This document shows positions 21,377-41,573 of a stretch of DNA of 64,000 nucleotides, piece after piece. Location: positions 162,466-226,465 of the forward strand of contig PS015082.1 of NCBI GenBank assembly GCA_048213135.1. Reading direction: 5' to 3'. Position numbers and translations under genes: made by a program. This DNA is from Reclinomonas americana ATCC 50394. Lineage: Eukaryota; Jakobida; Jakobea; Jakobida. The stretch's first letter is position 1, and each line of letters begins with the position of its first letter. The notes below the pieces were generated by a model. That model did no database searches and had not been told where the DNA came from. It worked only from the letters and a program-made list of their open reading frames with translations.

Positions 21377-22971
21377 TTAAATGAGGAACTGCTTGGAGCT
21401 GAGATGCGAAAGGCCTTGCGATCCTTCGGCTGCATCGCCAACGATGACGAAGTTGATGTCGGCCGGATCGCGCGGTGCCGCCAGTGGCACATGCACGCTG
21501 CTTGACCTTGCGCCCCTCCCGCTGGAGCCCGGGGCGAGTGGTACTGGTGACGGTGCTGGTGACACGTGCACGTCGTGCGGGGCTGGATGCAGCGCCGGCG
21601 ACGACTCGACGGCTAGTGATTCGGCGGACGAGGATGGCACCGGTGGCACTCCGTGGACGCTGGCACCCGAGTCCAGAACGCTCGCCACAGGCGCCGCTGC
21701 CGAATCGACAGCCACAGCAGCTACGGCACTGCCAGTGGCCGCTGCCACCGATCCAGTTGCCTCTTCCGTGGCCTCAGTGGCCACACCAGCAGCAGCAGCG
21801 CCAGCAGCAGCACCGACAGTGTCCTCGTCGCCGTGTTGCGCATCGAGCTGCAGCAGGAATGCCGACGTGTCGGCGGCCTCCTCCGGTGTACACCGCGTGG
21901 ACGCGAAAAACATGGGATGCTCGACATCGGCAAACGACTCCAGCTGCTCAATGATCGGCTGCCCACGCAGGTCACGCAAGCCGCCGTCGGCAGAGCGCAC
22001 CTCCTCCAACAGATGCGTCACCAGTCGCTGCACGTAGCGGTAAAAGCCCAGTGCCGTGAGCGATGCCAGTATGCGACGGATACGCGCATGTTGTTGCACT
22101 GTGCAGCAGCAGCGAGCGACAGACAGGCGCGGCGTGTGTCAGCGCACGAGGGTGCGTGCGTGGAAAGAAGAGCAAAAGGTACGCGCGCAACAATTGGTCA
22201 ACAATGCCGCATAGTACCGCTTCTTGTAATCGCGACTCCGCCGCACCTCGCCCGTTCGCTCGTCCACCAACTGCATCCCAAAGAAGCCCAGCATCATGCG
22301 ATACGATCTGCGCGTGCATGCACGCGTTCAGCAAGCAAGCAAGCAATGACAACAACTGAAAGAAAGTAGCGCAAAACTTTACGAGATTGCCCGCGACCTC
22401 CAGATCCGCGCGCATGGCCCGCGCCTCCCTCACTGTGAGCGCATGCGCATGCGCGTTGGTGCGCGGCTCGTGATAGTTGGGGAACAACCATTGCAAGTAC
22501 GAGTGATTGCACTGTCAAAGAGAGAGAGAGAGAGAGTCAGGCAAATGCAACACGCGCCGCGCGCGCGTTGACTGAAATGAATGCGCATGCATGCATACAT
22601 CGAGCTGCTCATAGTCGCTGGCCCACTTGTGCATATCCGACACAGTGCCGCCCTCATACGCAGGCTCCGAGGTTCGTGAGTCGCGGTAAAACTAACACAC
22701 AAACGCACACACACACACACACAAACGCACAAAGAGAAATGCTGAGTGTGAGCGACACACACGCACTCTCTTGTTGCTCTCTTTGTGTGTGAGTGCGTAC
22801 TTGGTAGTTGGGCATTGTGTCGCGAATGTCGCCTGCGGCAGAGATAGAGTCGGCCTTTCGATGACCGCGACGCAGTCGTCGTCGACCTCCGTCGGCTGTG
22901 GGCACTGAGGGCGCATTAGCGTCCTCCTCGTCACTGTCGTCGCCGTTGCCGCGACCGCACTTGGCGCCCAT
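21377..22971 (-). CDS. OGFr-domain protein
   Basis: Minus-strand gene whose exons carry the conserved region of the opioid growth factor receptor family: MPNYQ-FYRDSRTSEP, DMHKWASDYEQLD, CNHSYLQWLFPNYHEPRTNA, LTVREARAMRADLEVAGN, SYRMMLGFFGMQLVDERTGE, then HARIRRILASLTALGFYRYV. Exon 1 (22801-22971) adds an acidic, Arg-rich N-terminus (MGAKCGRGNGDDSDEED). After the domain there is a low-complexity tail rich in Ala, Val, Ser and Pro, running to the stop at 21377. In vertebrates OGFr is a nuclear-associated receptor for met-enkephalin that slows growth; in protists the domain's job is not known, and a peptide-receptor role should not be assumed. The tail shows no membrane segment. Confidence 0.87.
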
Positions 22972-23308
22972 TTAGTGTGTGTGTGTGTGTGTGGTGAACA
23001 AATGACCACCCAATTCATTCACGGAATTGGCGGGTGCCGGTGGTGTGTGTTGGTGAGTGGTGGTGGAAGCGCACTGGTGTGCATGTACTCTTCACCTTTA
23101 CGTCTATATGCAAGGAAACGAATGCCCTCCACGCAAGCTGTTGGCAATGACTGCAGAGATGGATAATCATCTTCCCTTCCTTGTCCAGCAATCGCCTGGC
23201 GATCCGGGATAACCCGCAGTACAAAGCTGCTTCTACGTGCTGTGATGTAGCTACAACACAGCTTCATTTACCACGACCACCTTGATGCTGTTCACGTGCC
23301 GTCGTCTC

Positions 23309-26300
23309 TCATGTGGCCACAAAGAACGCGTGATCTGTGCGACGTGTGGGAAGTGAGTGGCCTCATCCGTCGCAGGTGTGCTTTTAACTACTTACCCAGC
23401 AGCTCCTCGACGGTGGGCCGTTCACTTGTCTCCCTGTGTGATGAGAAATGCATGCATGAATGAGCTCATGCAATGCGTGTTCGTCTCCGGTTTGTGGGAA
23501 GTGCGTAAACGCAACACAGTGAGGCAGGCGTCGATCAGGTCGCGCAGGTCGCCGGTGATGGCGTCGGGTATCTCGGGGCGTTGACCGCTCACCAGCGCGC
23601 CGATGATTTGCCACTGCGGGTGGATGGTGAGAACGATATCGACTGTGCAGAGAAGTTTCTCATTCGTACACACCTTGGTGGCATTGCCAAACGGTCGCAC
23701 ACCGGTGGACAGTTGCAGCGCCACGCAGCCAAAAGACCACACATCCGCCTGCACACGTGCCCACGTGTCACTCGACAGCGCCGAGGCAAAGTGTCCATGA
23801 GAAAAGGGCGTGACGGACGAACCTTGAAACCGTACCGCACCAACGCTTCCTCACTCGAATCGCCCTTTGACATCGAGGGACGACACACCTCGGGAGCGCA
23901 GTAGGCGGGCGCTGTGCACATGCGTCGTCAGTGGAGTGAGAGAGAGGGAGACAAAGGGGCGGAGGGGAGATGGGAAGCGCACGCAACTGCCCTTGTTCTC
24001 CGTCGCTGTTTGTGTTTCGGCGTCGAGAATCTTGCTGCAACCAAAGTCGGCCAGTCTGCGACAAAAGCCCGGCGGGTGAGCAGTCACCACAAACACAAAC
24101 ATACACGTATTGCCCTGTGCGCAACTTGATTACCGCTCCATGACTTCCACTGCACAAGAACACTTGGTAAATATCAACTTCAATATCAAGATCAAAGGCG
24201 TCGCCACTCACCTCGACAACAACAGGTTCTGCAGCGAGCGACAGAGAGTGTGAGTGTACGCACAAGAGAGCGAGAGCAGTGACAGAAACACGACGAAGGA
24301 ACCTGAGGTTTCAAGTCTCTGCAATGGCACCACGCATTAGTAAAACCCTCGCCTTTTACGAGGACAGGAGCAGCGGGCTCACCGATGCGCGACAAAGTTC
24401 GAATGCAGGAACGACAAGCCGCGCAAGATCTGCTGCAAATACCTGCCGTCGACACCGAAATGATTATCAGACCGCGCCCCGCCAGGCTCTCCTCATCGAA
24501 GGACACCACGCAACTCGTGCAGCACTTCAGTGCCGAGCGGGCCAAACGACGCGAGCTGGTCGGTGAGGGAGCCACCGCTGCAGTATTCCATGACTGCGCG
24601 AGGAGAATTGTGAGTTGACGCAACACCTGCACGCTCCACAGATGGCATAGACACGCACCAATGTGCACTGAGCGGTTCTTGTAGGCCGCGTGCAAGAGGT
24701 GCACCAGATTGCGATGTCTCAAGTTCCGAAGCAGTGAGATCTCGCTGACAATGTCGGCCACCTGGCGCGCCGACGACTCGTTCAGCATGATGCGGATCTT
24801 CTTCACCGCCACCTGCGTGCCTCGCTGCGGGCCGCTGGTGATCATGCCGAGATACACCTCGCCGAATGAACCACGACCCAGCTCGCGATCTGCTCACAGC
24901 ACACAGAATGAGCGCCGACAACATGGACTGTGCCCTGTCCTCCACAAGGCGCACGAACCGCTGACAGTGTAATCGAATGGCACCGAGTCCTCCACCGCAT
25001 TCGCAATGACCTCGGCCACTTGCCGCTCGAACTCGGCTTGCAGAGTTGCAGAGTCCACCGGAGACGCCACTGCGCGATCGATTTGCAGCGTCGACTGCAC
25101 AGCATCGTCGGAGCTGCTCGACAGCCCGGACACGGTGGCTGTCAAACGGCGGGTGAGTGACACTGCCGAGTGAAAGATGAATCGGCGCACACGCAACAGC
25201 TGCCCGACGATCCACTCGACACAGGCATCTCCAGCGCGAATCCGGGGAACGCCAGCAAGCCTGCCCGAGTGGAACAATTTAGAGACATGGACAGGACTCA
25301 ATGTCGCGGCATCTTCGTCTCACGCAACGATCAGCAGGGAAACTACTCTGCAAGACATTGCGCATGGAGCGCAGCGCCGGCGACGGCACACCGAGTTCCT
25401 TGGCCGCCGTCCAATTGTCCAACAGGTTCTCCACGGTGAACACAAACTGCGAGTCGACGTCAAGACCCTTGCGACACAACACACAGGAGCGAAAAAAAGA
25501 AAACACACGCAACATTGTCGGCCAGCTTGGTGGACAGTGCCTGCACCTGGGCCGGCGGCCACTTGTTGGCCTGAGCGACCAGCTCCAGCAAATCACCGAC
25601 AGTCGACATCATGGTCAGCGTTGTCGTCGTCGTCTGCGGTGGCCTCAGCAACTTGGAGGGAGCGGCCTGCTGCTGCGACGGCCCCTGCAACTTCGGAGAC
25701 AGCGGCATGCGCTTAGTGGGCTTCTTGATCCCGACCGAGTCTTGACTCCCGTCACTGACATCATCATCGTTGGCGACAAAATCGTCGTTGGCAAAGTCAT
25801 CGTTGGGCGTCGGGCTCGGAATGCTCCGTCGCTCATCGTCGTCGCCCTCCGAGTCACTGAAATTGTTCTCCGAGTCGGAACTCGCCCGGTTCTTGCTCAT
25901 CACCTTCTGCAGCTTCTTCTGCACTTTCTTCAGCGGCTTCTTCTTCGGCATCTTCTTCTTGTTCTGCGCCACCGCAGGCTCTTCCGTCTCCTCCGCCATC
26001 GGCGACTCGGTATACGACGCCATACGCGCACGCGTCGCTCGCGTCGGCGCCTTTCCCATCTCCGACATCAGCTCATCGGCCTGCTGCGACACCTTGCCAA
26101 TCTGCGCCCTGTTTTGCCATACAGAGTAAGCCGCAAACGAAACCACACGCACACAAGGAGCAGAAGCGCGACGGAACCGTGTCTGCGACACCTCCAGCGG
26201 AGTGGCGGCCGCAGCGAATCCTCCGGCCACCGACGACTGCACGCAGCAAACAACTCAGCACGTAGCGCCAGTGTACGTTGAGGATAACGCAAGGATAGTC

Positions 26301-26843
26301 GCACCATAACGTTAGAGGACTTGCCGGCGGGTTTCATGGACGGCGCCGGTGCAGAGGCGGCCTTGGTCTTGGTCACGGGCGAGAGATCCAGCGACCGAGG
26401 CGGAGAAGGCGCCGGCTGACGCTTCGACGCCACTGGCGGAGCTGGAGGCGGAGCGTATGCTCCAGGCGGAGAGTACGCTCGAGGCGGAGAGTACACTCGA
26501 GGTGGTGCCTGCTAAACACGCTCAGTTGCCACACAACGCAGCGACAAGAGATGGACAAGAGCGAACCGCCATCTGCGAATACTGTTCACATGAAGAGCCA
26601 CAATGAGCCGCGCTCTCTTACAGACACACGCGCGCGCGCGTGACAGCGACTCACCGCCAGTGAGTTCGACGTGTTGAACAGCGCATGATCGGCCTCTTGC
26701 TCACTCCATCCCGAGGGCGGAAGCCGAACTGGCGGCGCTGCTGACTTGCTCTCTGCGGCGGCAAAGGTTGACGAGGACAGCCGAGAGGAAGGCGCTGCCG
26801 ACTTTTTCGATGGAGCTGAGGAACGTGATTTGCTCTTCTCCAT
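23309..26843 (-). CDS. Protein kinase (STE11/MAP3K-like) with long N-terminal extension
   Basis: The first exon (start MEKSKSRSSAPSKKSAAP) and the next encode a basic, Ser/Pro-rich disordered region. A Lys-rich and then acidic segment follows, then a helical region (LLELVAQANKWPPAQVQALS; LLDNWTAAKELGVPSPALRS). The C-terminal half is a kinase domain: ELGRGSFGEVYLG (P-loop), VAVKKIRI (lysine), VMEYCSGGSLTDQL (hinge), ILRGLSFLHSNFVAHRDLKP (HRD), NLLLSSGSHGAVIKLADFGC (DFG), YCAPEV, ADVWSFGCVALQLSTGVRPF, and a final ETSERPTVEELL-DHAFFVAT. All catalytic motifs are present, so it should be active on Ser/Thr. The hinge and C-lobe suggest a MAP3K-type kinase. About ten introns. I treat N-terminus and kinase as one gene because exons follow without a stop or promoter-sized break; two genes remain possible. 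Confidence 0.82.
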
Positions 26844-26941
26844 GATGAAAGTACTAGTGGACTACCAAGAAGATGAAAATACACATCACGCGTTCTCTGC
26901 AACTGTGCGCATCGAGACGCACTGTTGTGGTGGGCTCTCTC

Positions 26942-34426
<7,485 letters not shown>

Positions 34427-34477
34427 TATCTTGTTTGATATGTTGGCAAAAATGAATGTTCCTGTTTCGCTTCTCGT

Positions 34478-36205
<1,728 letters not shown>

Positions 36206-36355
36206 ACTCCGACTCCTCTTGCGAGCACCACTCCTACACGACCACAGTGCAGCAATAATAAGTCGCAGATATATAACCCCTCTCGCACACTTGACGTGAC
36301 AGACGTGGAGTGCGACGAGGGAGATTTTTCCAATGGCCAGTTGGCGGTGAGTTTG

Positions 36356-38216
36356 TCAGTCTTCTTCAGCGGCCTGGTCTTGAAGCGACTTGTGAATTCC
36401 TACATCAACGCGCCGCGTCAGTCGATTATTTTTCCATCGCCACCACTGCTACCGCTGGTGCAAACCTTGGCCGCCTTATCAATTCGTTCCGTTTCACTGG
36501 GTACCCACGCGACAGGCGGCAGATCGAACAAGGAGATATTCCGCTCAATCACAGTACGCTGCAGATCTGCAAGAAGAAGGTACCGTCAAGACCGCAGCCG
36601 TGTGCATTGGCGAGACGCACACAAACGCACCGGCAAATATGTGCGCACAGCGGTAACATTCCTCCACAAAGCGGTCGGGAATGTGCTCGCGGCCAATCAA
36701 CGTGCGCTCACTGGGGTACTCGGGAAGCAGCCGCTGTGCAACCCCCGCGTAGGGTCAACGAGTGTACTCACTCACTCACTCACTCACTCGCCCACTTGCT
36801 CAAATCACTCACTTCCAATAACAGATCCACAACGGCTGCGTCGACTCCATGATACCCACGGCACACGACATACGTCTCCGAATTGCCGGGCTTGGAGGTG
36901 GCCGGCTTGCACACGACCACGGTCTCAAACAGATTGTACAACAGGAACAGCAACCCGATAGACGTGTGCTCGAAAAACGTAAACATTTTCACCACCAACG
37001 CGCCGCCTTTCGAATCGTGAGTGACGGGGAAAGCGAGACGACGACCCATCTCGCGCAGTGACACATTACCGTTGGCCAGCAAGCCGAGCGCTGCCACGAC
37101 CTCAAGCGTGTGCAAATGCGCCACCACACTCTCCTGCTCTGCCTGCTTGTCGTAGCAGGACACGGAGCCATCGGCTGTCACCAGCATGATGCGATCCATG
37201 CCACACGCCTCGCGACAGTGTCTCCACAGTCCTCGCACGTTTTCTGATTATCGGCCGCGGATGAGTTTTTAGATCGTGGGGTGGAGAGCAACGCCACAAT
37301 CACACCGTGTACCTACGCTCCGCAGATCGCCAGTGTCGTCCGCGCCAAAGTACCAGCGATTGCTGTGCTCCCCGCCCACGCGCTCGTCAGACACAGACGG
37401 CGACAGGGGGTTGCCTCACTTGCGTGCAAAAAACGTACCGAGTGCGCAGAATAAACGCGTCGTCCTCCAACATCTCCCCCTCACTGCTGCTGTTGCCTTC
37501 GTGGTGAGGATTCAGCGTAGAGGCGCACCACTTCCAGCCAACGCCACGATCATCGGGCTTTTGCGTGTGCAGGAAGTGGTTGAGGGCACACACAAAGGCG
37601 CCCGGAGCTTCGCACAGGTGCACCGACTGCAGCGGCTGTGCCGAGTCAGCCAGCTTGTACGCCACCAGCATCTCATACATCTTGACCCACGCTCCCGTGA
37701 TCAGTTCACCGTGCACGCTCTTGTCCACATGTTTAACCACCGCCCTCGTGCAGCTCGTACGCTTCGTGTGCTCATCCCACCGTCGCGCCTGCTCGTCGCC
37801 ACGATGCACACCGAGACTCCCACGAGTGCGCGTCACCCTCTCCTTCAGCTCACGCATACTAGGCTCCTCAAACGCCGCCGCAGTGCAAAGGCTCTCCGCT
37901 GGTGGCAATCCGTGCGGACTGCATGCGCACCGATGCATCACACATCGGGAAGCAAGCACAGAGATAGCAGCGGCAGCAAGGCACGCAACGCCAGGTTATC
38001 GGGAAACTTCCACTCTTTGCCAATGAAGGGCGCCACCGGTGGCTTGCCATGGCTCACCAACACCCTCTGCTCTTCGGCTGTTATGAGCGATGTCGTCTGT
38101 TGACTTGACGCATTCAGGTTCTGCTGCAGTCGCAGTTGGGTGAGAGAGAGCGAGTGTGCGTGTGGCACGAGGAGCGGCACAGAGAGGCGACGGACCATTG
38201 GCTCGGAACCTTCCAT
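36356..38216 (-). CDS. CMTR2: Cap-specific mRNA 2'-O-methyltransferase 2 (CMTR2-like)
   Basis: CMTR2 methylates the ribose 2'-OH of the second transcribed nucleotide (cap-2). Conserved blocks, in order: SMRELKERVTRTRGSLG, LITGAWVKMYEMLVAYKLAD (region of the first catalytic Lys), HLCEAPGAFVCALNHFL (SAM loop), WKWCASTLNPHHEGN, NRWYFGADDTGDLRS, IMLVTADGSVSCYDKQAEQE (catalytic Asp), ALVVKMFTFFEHTSIGLLFL (catalytic Lys), CKPATSKPGNSETYVVCRGY, and a C-terminal RLLPEYPSERTLIGREHIPD block. The motifs I could check are intact. Eight or so short exons. The start MEGSEPM at 38216 is preferred because it splices to NLNASSQQTTSLITAEEQR; an in-frame Met at 38246 is an alternative. The stop at 36356 depends on one predicted final intron. 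Confidence 0.87.
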
Positions 38217-38611
38217 GGATTGCGCGATGACGATGTGGGACAACAATGATCACACTCTCGAAGTGATATGCAGGCAGGAGAAGGAGGAACGAGAAGCCTC
38301 CTGCCGCGTGCCTCGCTGCAAAGTCCAACACTCCACGGCCAGCTGCTGGCGCGCGCCTGTGTTCGACGTTCGCAGCGAGGTCAAGCACGTGAAATGACGG
38401 TGGTCGCCGCGTGTGGTCATGAAGACACAGCTGCGAATGCATGCGCCAGCATTGATATATCTCCGTCGGTATGCACATATTACACCCAGAGAACAACACT
38501 GCTGCTGGCAAGCGCAGCACCGTCAAAGTGCGTCCGGGTTTGCCTCAAAACGTTTTCGCGCGCGAATTTAGTTTGGTTGTTCGTCGCGTGAGCGCGCGTG
38601 TGAGCCCGCCC
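38217..38611. other. Divergent intergenic region CMTR2 / arrestin-like gene
   Basis: About 395 bases between two divergent start codons with no supported gene. It contains a self-complementary GC-rich motif at 38553-38569 about 45 bases before the plus-strand start. Confidence 0.6.
38553..38569. promoter_or_regulatory. Palindromic TTTTCGCGCGCGAATTT, E2F-like
   Basis: A 17-base, nearly perfect inverted repeat that contains an E2F-type core (TTTCGCGC), 43 bases before the ATG of the arrestin-like gene. Function is inferred from motif form and position only. Confidence 0.35.
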
Positions 38612-41450
38612 ATGGGCTGCTCGTGGTGTAGCCCCGAGATGCACACTGCCGGGGTCGCCACTGTGCAGCCGACTGTCGACGTACCACCGTCGCAGCAGGA
38701 GACCCCACACGATGACGAATATGACGACACCACACGCACGCCTCTTCCACCACCACCACCATCGATTCGAAGGCGACCGCGACGACGCACAGCAGAGTTT
38801 GCGTACTTGCACGGGGCAGCGACACCAGGCGAGCCTTTACCGCCTGCTGACAAGCAGGAGACAACATCAACAACAACGACAACAGCAACAGAGGAGAGTG
38901 TTGGTGTTGCGGGGGAGGATATGACAGTGCCGGAGCAGTTGCCTCCACCGCCGGCTGTGATGTTGTTGTTGCCAGCAGCGGGCATTGTGTGTGATGATGG
39001 TGAGTGTGTGTGACTGTGTGTGCCGAAACGGACTCTTGCTCAGCTTGTTGGCAGTGTGTCGTGGCGAGGTGTGTGTGCGAGCGGAGAGACCGTGTGCGCT
39101 GTTGTCGCTCACGTTGCATGTGAGATGCATTGGTGAGTGTTGTGTGTGTGTGTGCGGCTTGTGTGTGCGTTCAGTCGCTCATGGTTGGTGTGCAGAGGAG
39201 GTGCATGCGAGACTGGATGGAAGCGATGGTGCGTTGTTCCGCCCTCTCACAGTCGGTTCCTCCCCGCACCTTCTCATTGTACGCACACGCACCAGGGTTT
39301 ACTGACAAGCGCGAGGACTATGTCGTTGCTTCGTTCGATGTTCCGCTGCCACACACGGAAGGTTGGGCGGCGACAAAGACACCTTCATCAATTCTCTGAC
39401 TGACAGACGTGCGTCGATATCTTTCTCGCGCGTTCACAGACAATGCGACTCGGCTGCACGCTCGCGTCCACACCGACGCACAGTTGACGCTGCCGTTCGA
39501 GTTCCCTCTGCTCCACACTGTGCATTGCAGTTTGAGCAGCGTAAACCTGGATGTGCCCGAGACGCTGGCGGCGTCGGGTGTGCTGCCCATGTCGAGTGCC
39601 GCCATGGCCAACAACAGCATGGGCGTCGAGTACCGCATGTGGGCCGAGTGCGTCTACGGCGGTCCAATGACGGTGTGCAGTCTTTGTTGATAGCGCGCTC
39701 CTTCCTCATTCTGCGTGCGTCTCATCATCGCTCCACATAACTCGCAGGCCTCACCACGCGACACGGCCGTGTCGGACGAGGCGCAAATGTACGTGCTGCA
39801 CAAGTGGCCGTTCTCGCTGGCCGAATGCCTGGAACCACGCATTGTCAGCCACTCTGTGCTTCCTCTGCGGTGCGCCTGCCTCCCTCTCTCTCCCTCACTC
39901 CACGCACTTCCCTCATCGGTCTCACGCACGATCCGCAGTGCGACGCTGCCGCAGACTCTGTATTACCCTGGCGCCACCATCCCGGTGCATTTCGAGTGCA
40001 TGCCCGAGCGCGCTCCGAGCCCTCGTGGCCATCTCGGCGTGGCGGACAATGTGTATGGCGTGTACAGCTTGGTCGACGCGCTTGTGCCGGGCATGGAGGA
40101 GTCCATCAATTCCAAGAGGCACCATCGCCCCCGCAGTCGCAGCGCCAATTCCTCACGCGACGGCGACTTCCTGTCTCCCCACAGGTGTGTGGCGTGTTGC
40201 TGTCGTGGTGGGAAGTGCTCTTTTCTCACACTCGTTTCTGTGTGTTGCGCCAGGCACGCGAGTTGCGGGAGGACTGGCACGCTGTGAATGTGTGCCTCCG
40301 TTTATCGTGAACTAATCGCCTTGTGTCTGTGCAGTCGATCCGGTCGTGGTCGTGGCAGAGCTCGTACGCAGCGTGCGATTGTGCGTGGATCAACGCAAGG
40401 CGACAATCGACACTGTGCTGTGCCGATGCACGGCGCACAAGGACCAGTTTGCTGTGAGTCGCTGTCGTCACTCATGTGAGAGCGGCGATGCGAGTGCTCA
40501 CTCGTGCCGGAACAGAATTTGCGACTGGAGGTGCCAACAATCGTTGCTCCGTCGGGCTACAGCGACCTGGTGCAGTTGCAGTACCTGGTCCGCTTGACCG
40601 TGGCGATGGATCGCGAACGGTCAAACACCATTCAGATGAACATTCCGGTTCGTCGCGAGGACACCTGTTGCTTGCGTGCGACGATGCACCGACTGACTGG
40701 TGAGCGGGTGGAAAACAACAGATCATGGTCACTCATCCACGATGCGTGCCGGATCCGAGCGCGACCGGTCAGTTGCCATACGAGGCATACTTGAACAACG
40801 CACCGGGTACGTGCCTGTGCCATGCCTCCCGAAAATCCTCCACCCCATGTATGTCACTCACCGGGCGATCTTCTCGCACAGCGTACACCTCCAGCTCGCC
40901 CCCGACCGGACTTGGTGCGTCGGGAAATGCTCTCTTGGCGGCAGCAGTTAGCTCACTCTTTCCCGCAGACTTTGTGCGAAGGATGCCGCAAGTGGTGTCG
41001 AAAGTGCCGGAGATTCTGCTGACTCCGTCAGAACATCCGCCTGTCGCCTCTCGTGTACGTAGCGTGATGGATTTGTTTCGTTATTGGTGTATACATTTAT
41101 GAACTGCGTGTTGTACGTGCAGGATGGGCTCACGCTTGTGACCGCCGGCGACGTGACTCTGGAGTACAACCAGCGCACGTTGCGTCCATCTCCCTCAAAC
41201 GCGGCGAGCGCCTGTAGCTGATGCTTGATCGCTTCTCTCTTTGTGCTGCAGTGGAGAGACACGCCGTCTCCCGGGAGTGGTGGCTAGTGGAAGCGGCATC
41301 GGCCAGCCGGCGGTGCTCGCTGGTGGCAGTGGCACAACTGCCACTGCGTCGACCATCCCAGTGGCGACCAGACCGAAACACGAGGTGGTGAACGGGCGGA
41401 CGTACTCCTACGATCCCCCAGCGAAGACAGCCGCGGCACCGGCGCTGTGA
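38612..41450 (+). CDS. Arrestin-domain protein
   Basis: The N-terminus (MGCSWCSPEM) has a Gly at position 2 followed by Cys residues, a possible site for fatty acylation, then a Pro- and Thr-rich stretch. After an intron the arrestin-like N-domain begins (VCRGEVCVRAERPCALLSL, then TLHVRCIG), continuing with AEEVHARLDGSD, YVVASFDVPLPHTEG, FTDNATRLHARVHTDAQLTL, PFEFPLL and VEYRMWAECVYGG, a typical PF.F.L...Y.L.A strand pair. The C-domain shows TLYYPGATIPVHFECM, AELVRSVRLCVDQRKA, LEVPTIVAPSGYSDLVQLQY and LVRLTVAMDRERSNTIQMNI, matching the I..P..Y...Y.L.V strand pattern. The stop follows a short Pro/Ala tail. Alpha-arrestins are cytosolic adaptors that link membrane cargo to ubiquitin ligases and endocytosis. 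I found no clear PPxY motif. Exon junctions in the middle are approximate. Confidence 0.76.
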
Positions 41451-41573
41451 GAGCGAACGGGTGTGCGTGTGTGGTGTCTGGTGACAATGCCCAAGTTGCA
41501 GTTGTTGTTGTTGTTGTTCTTTTTCTTTAATTTGAGTGCAATGAATGTGTGCTTTATCTGTGCGATACTACTA

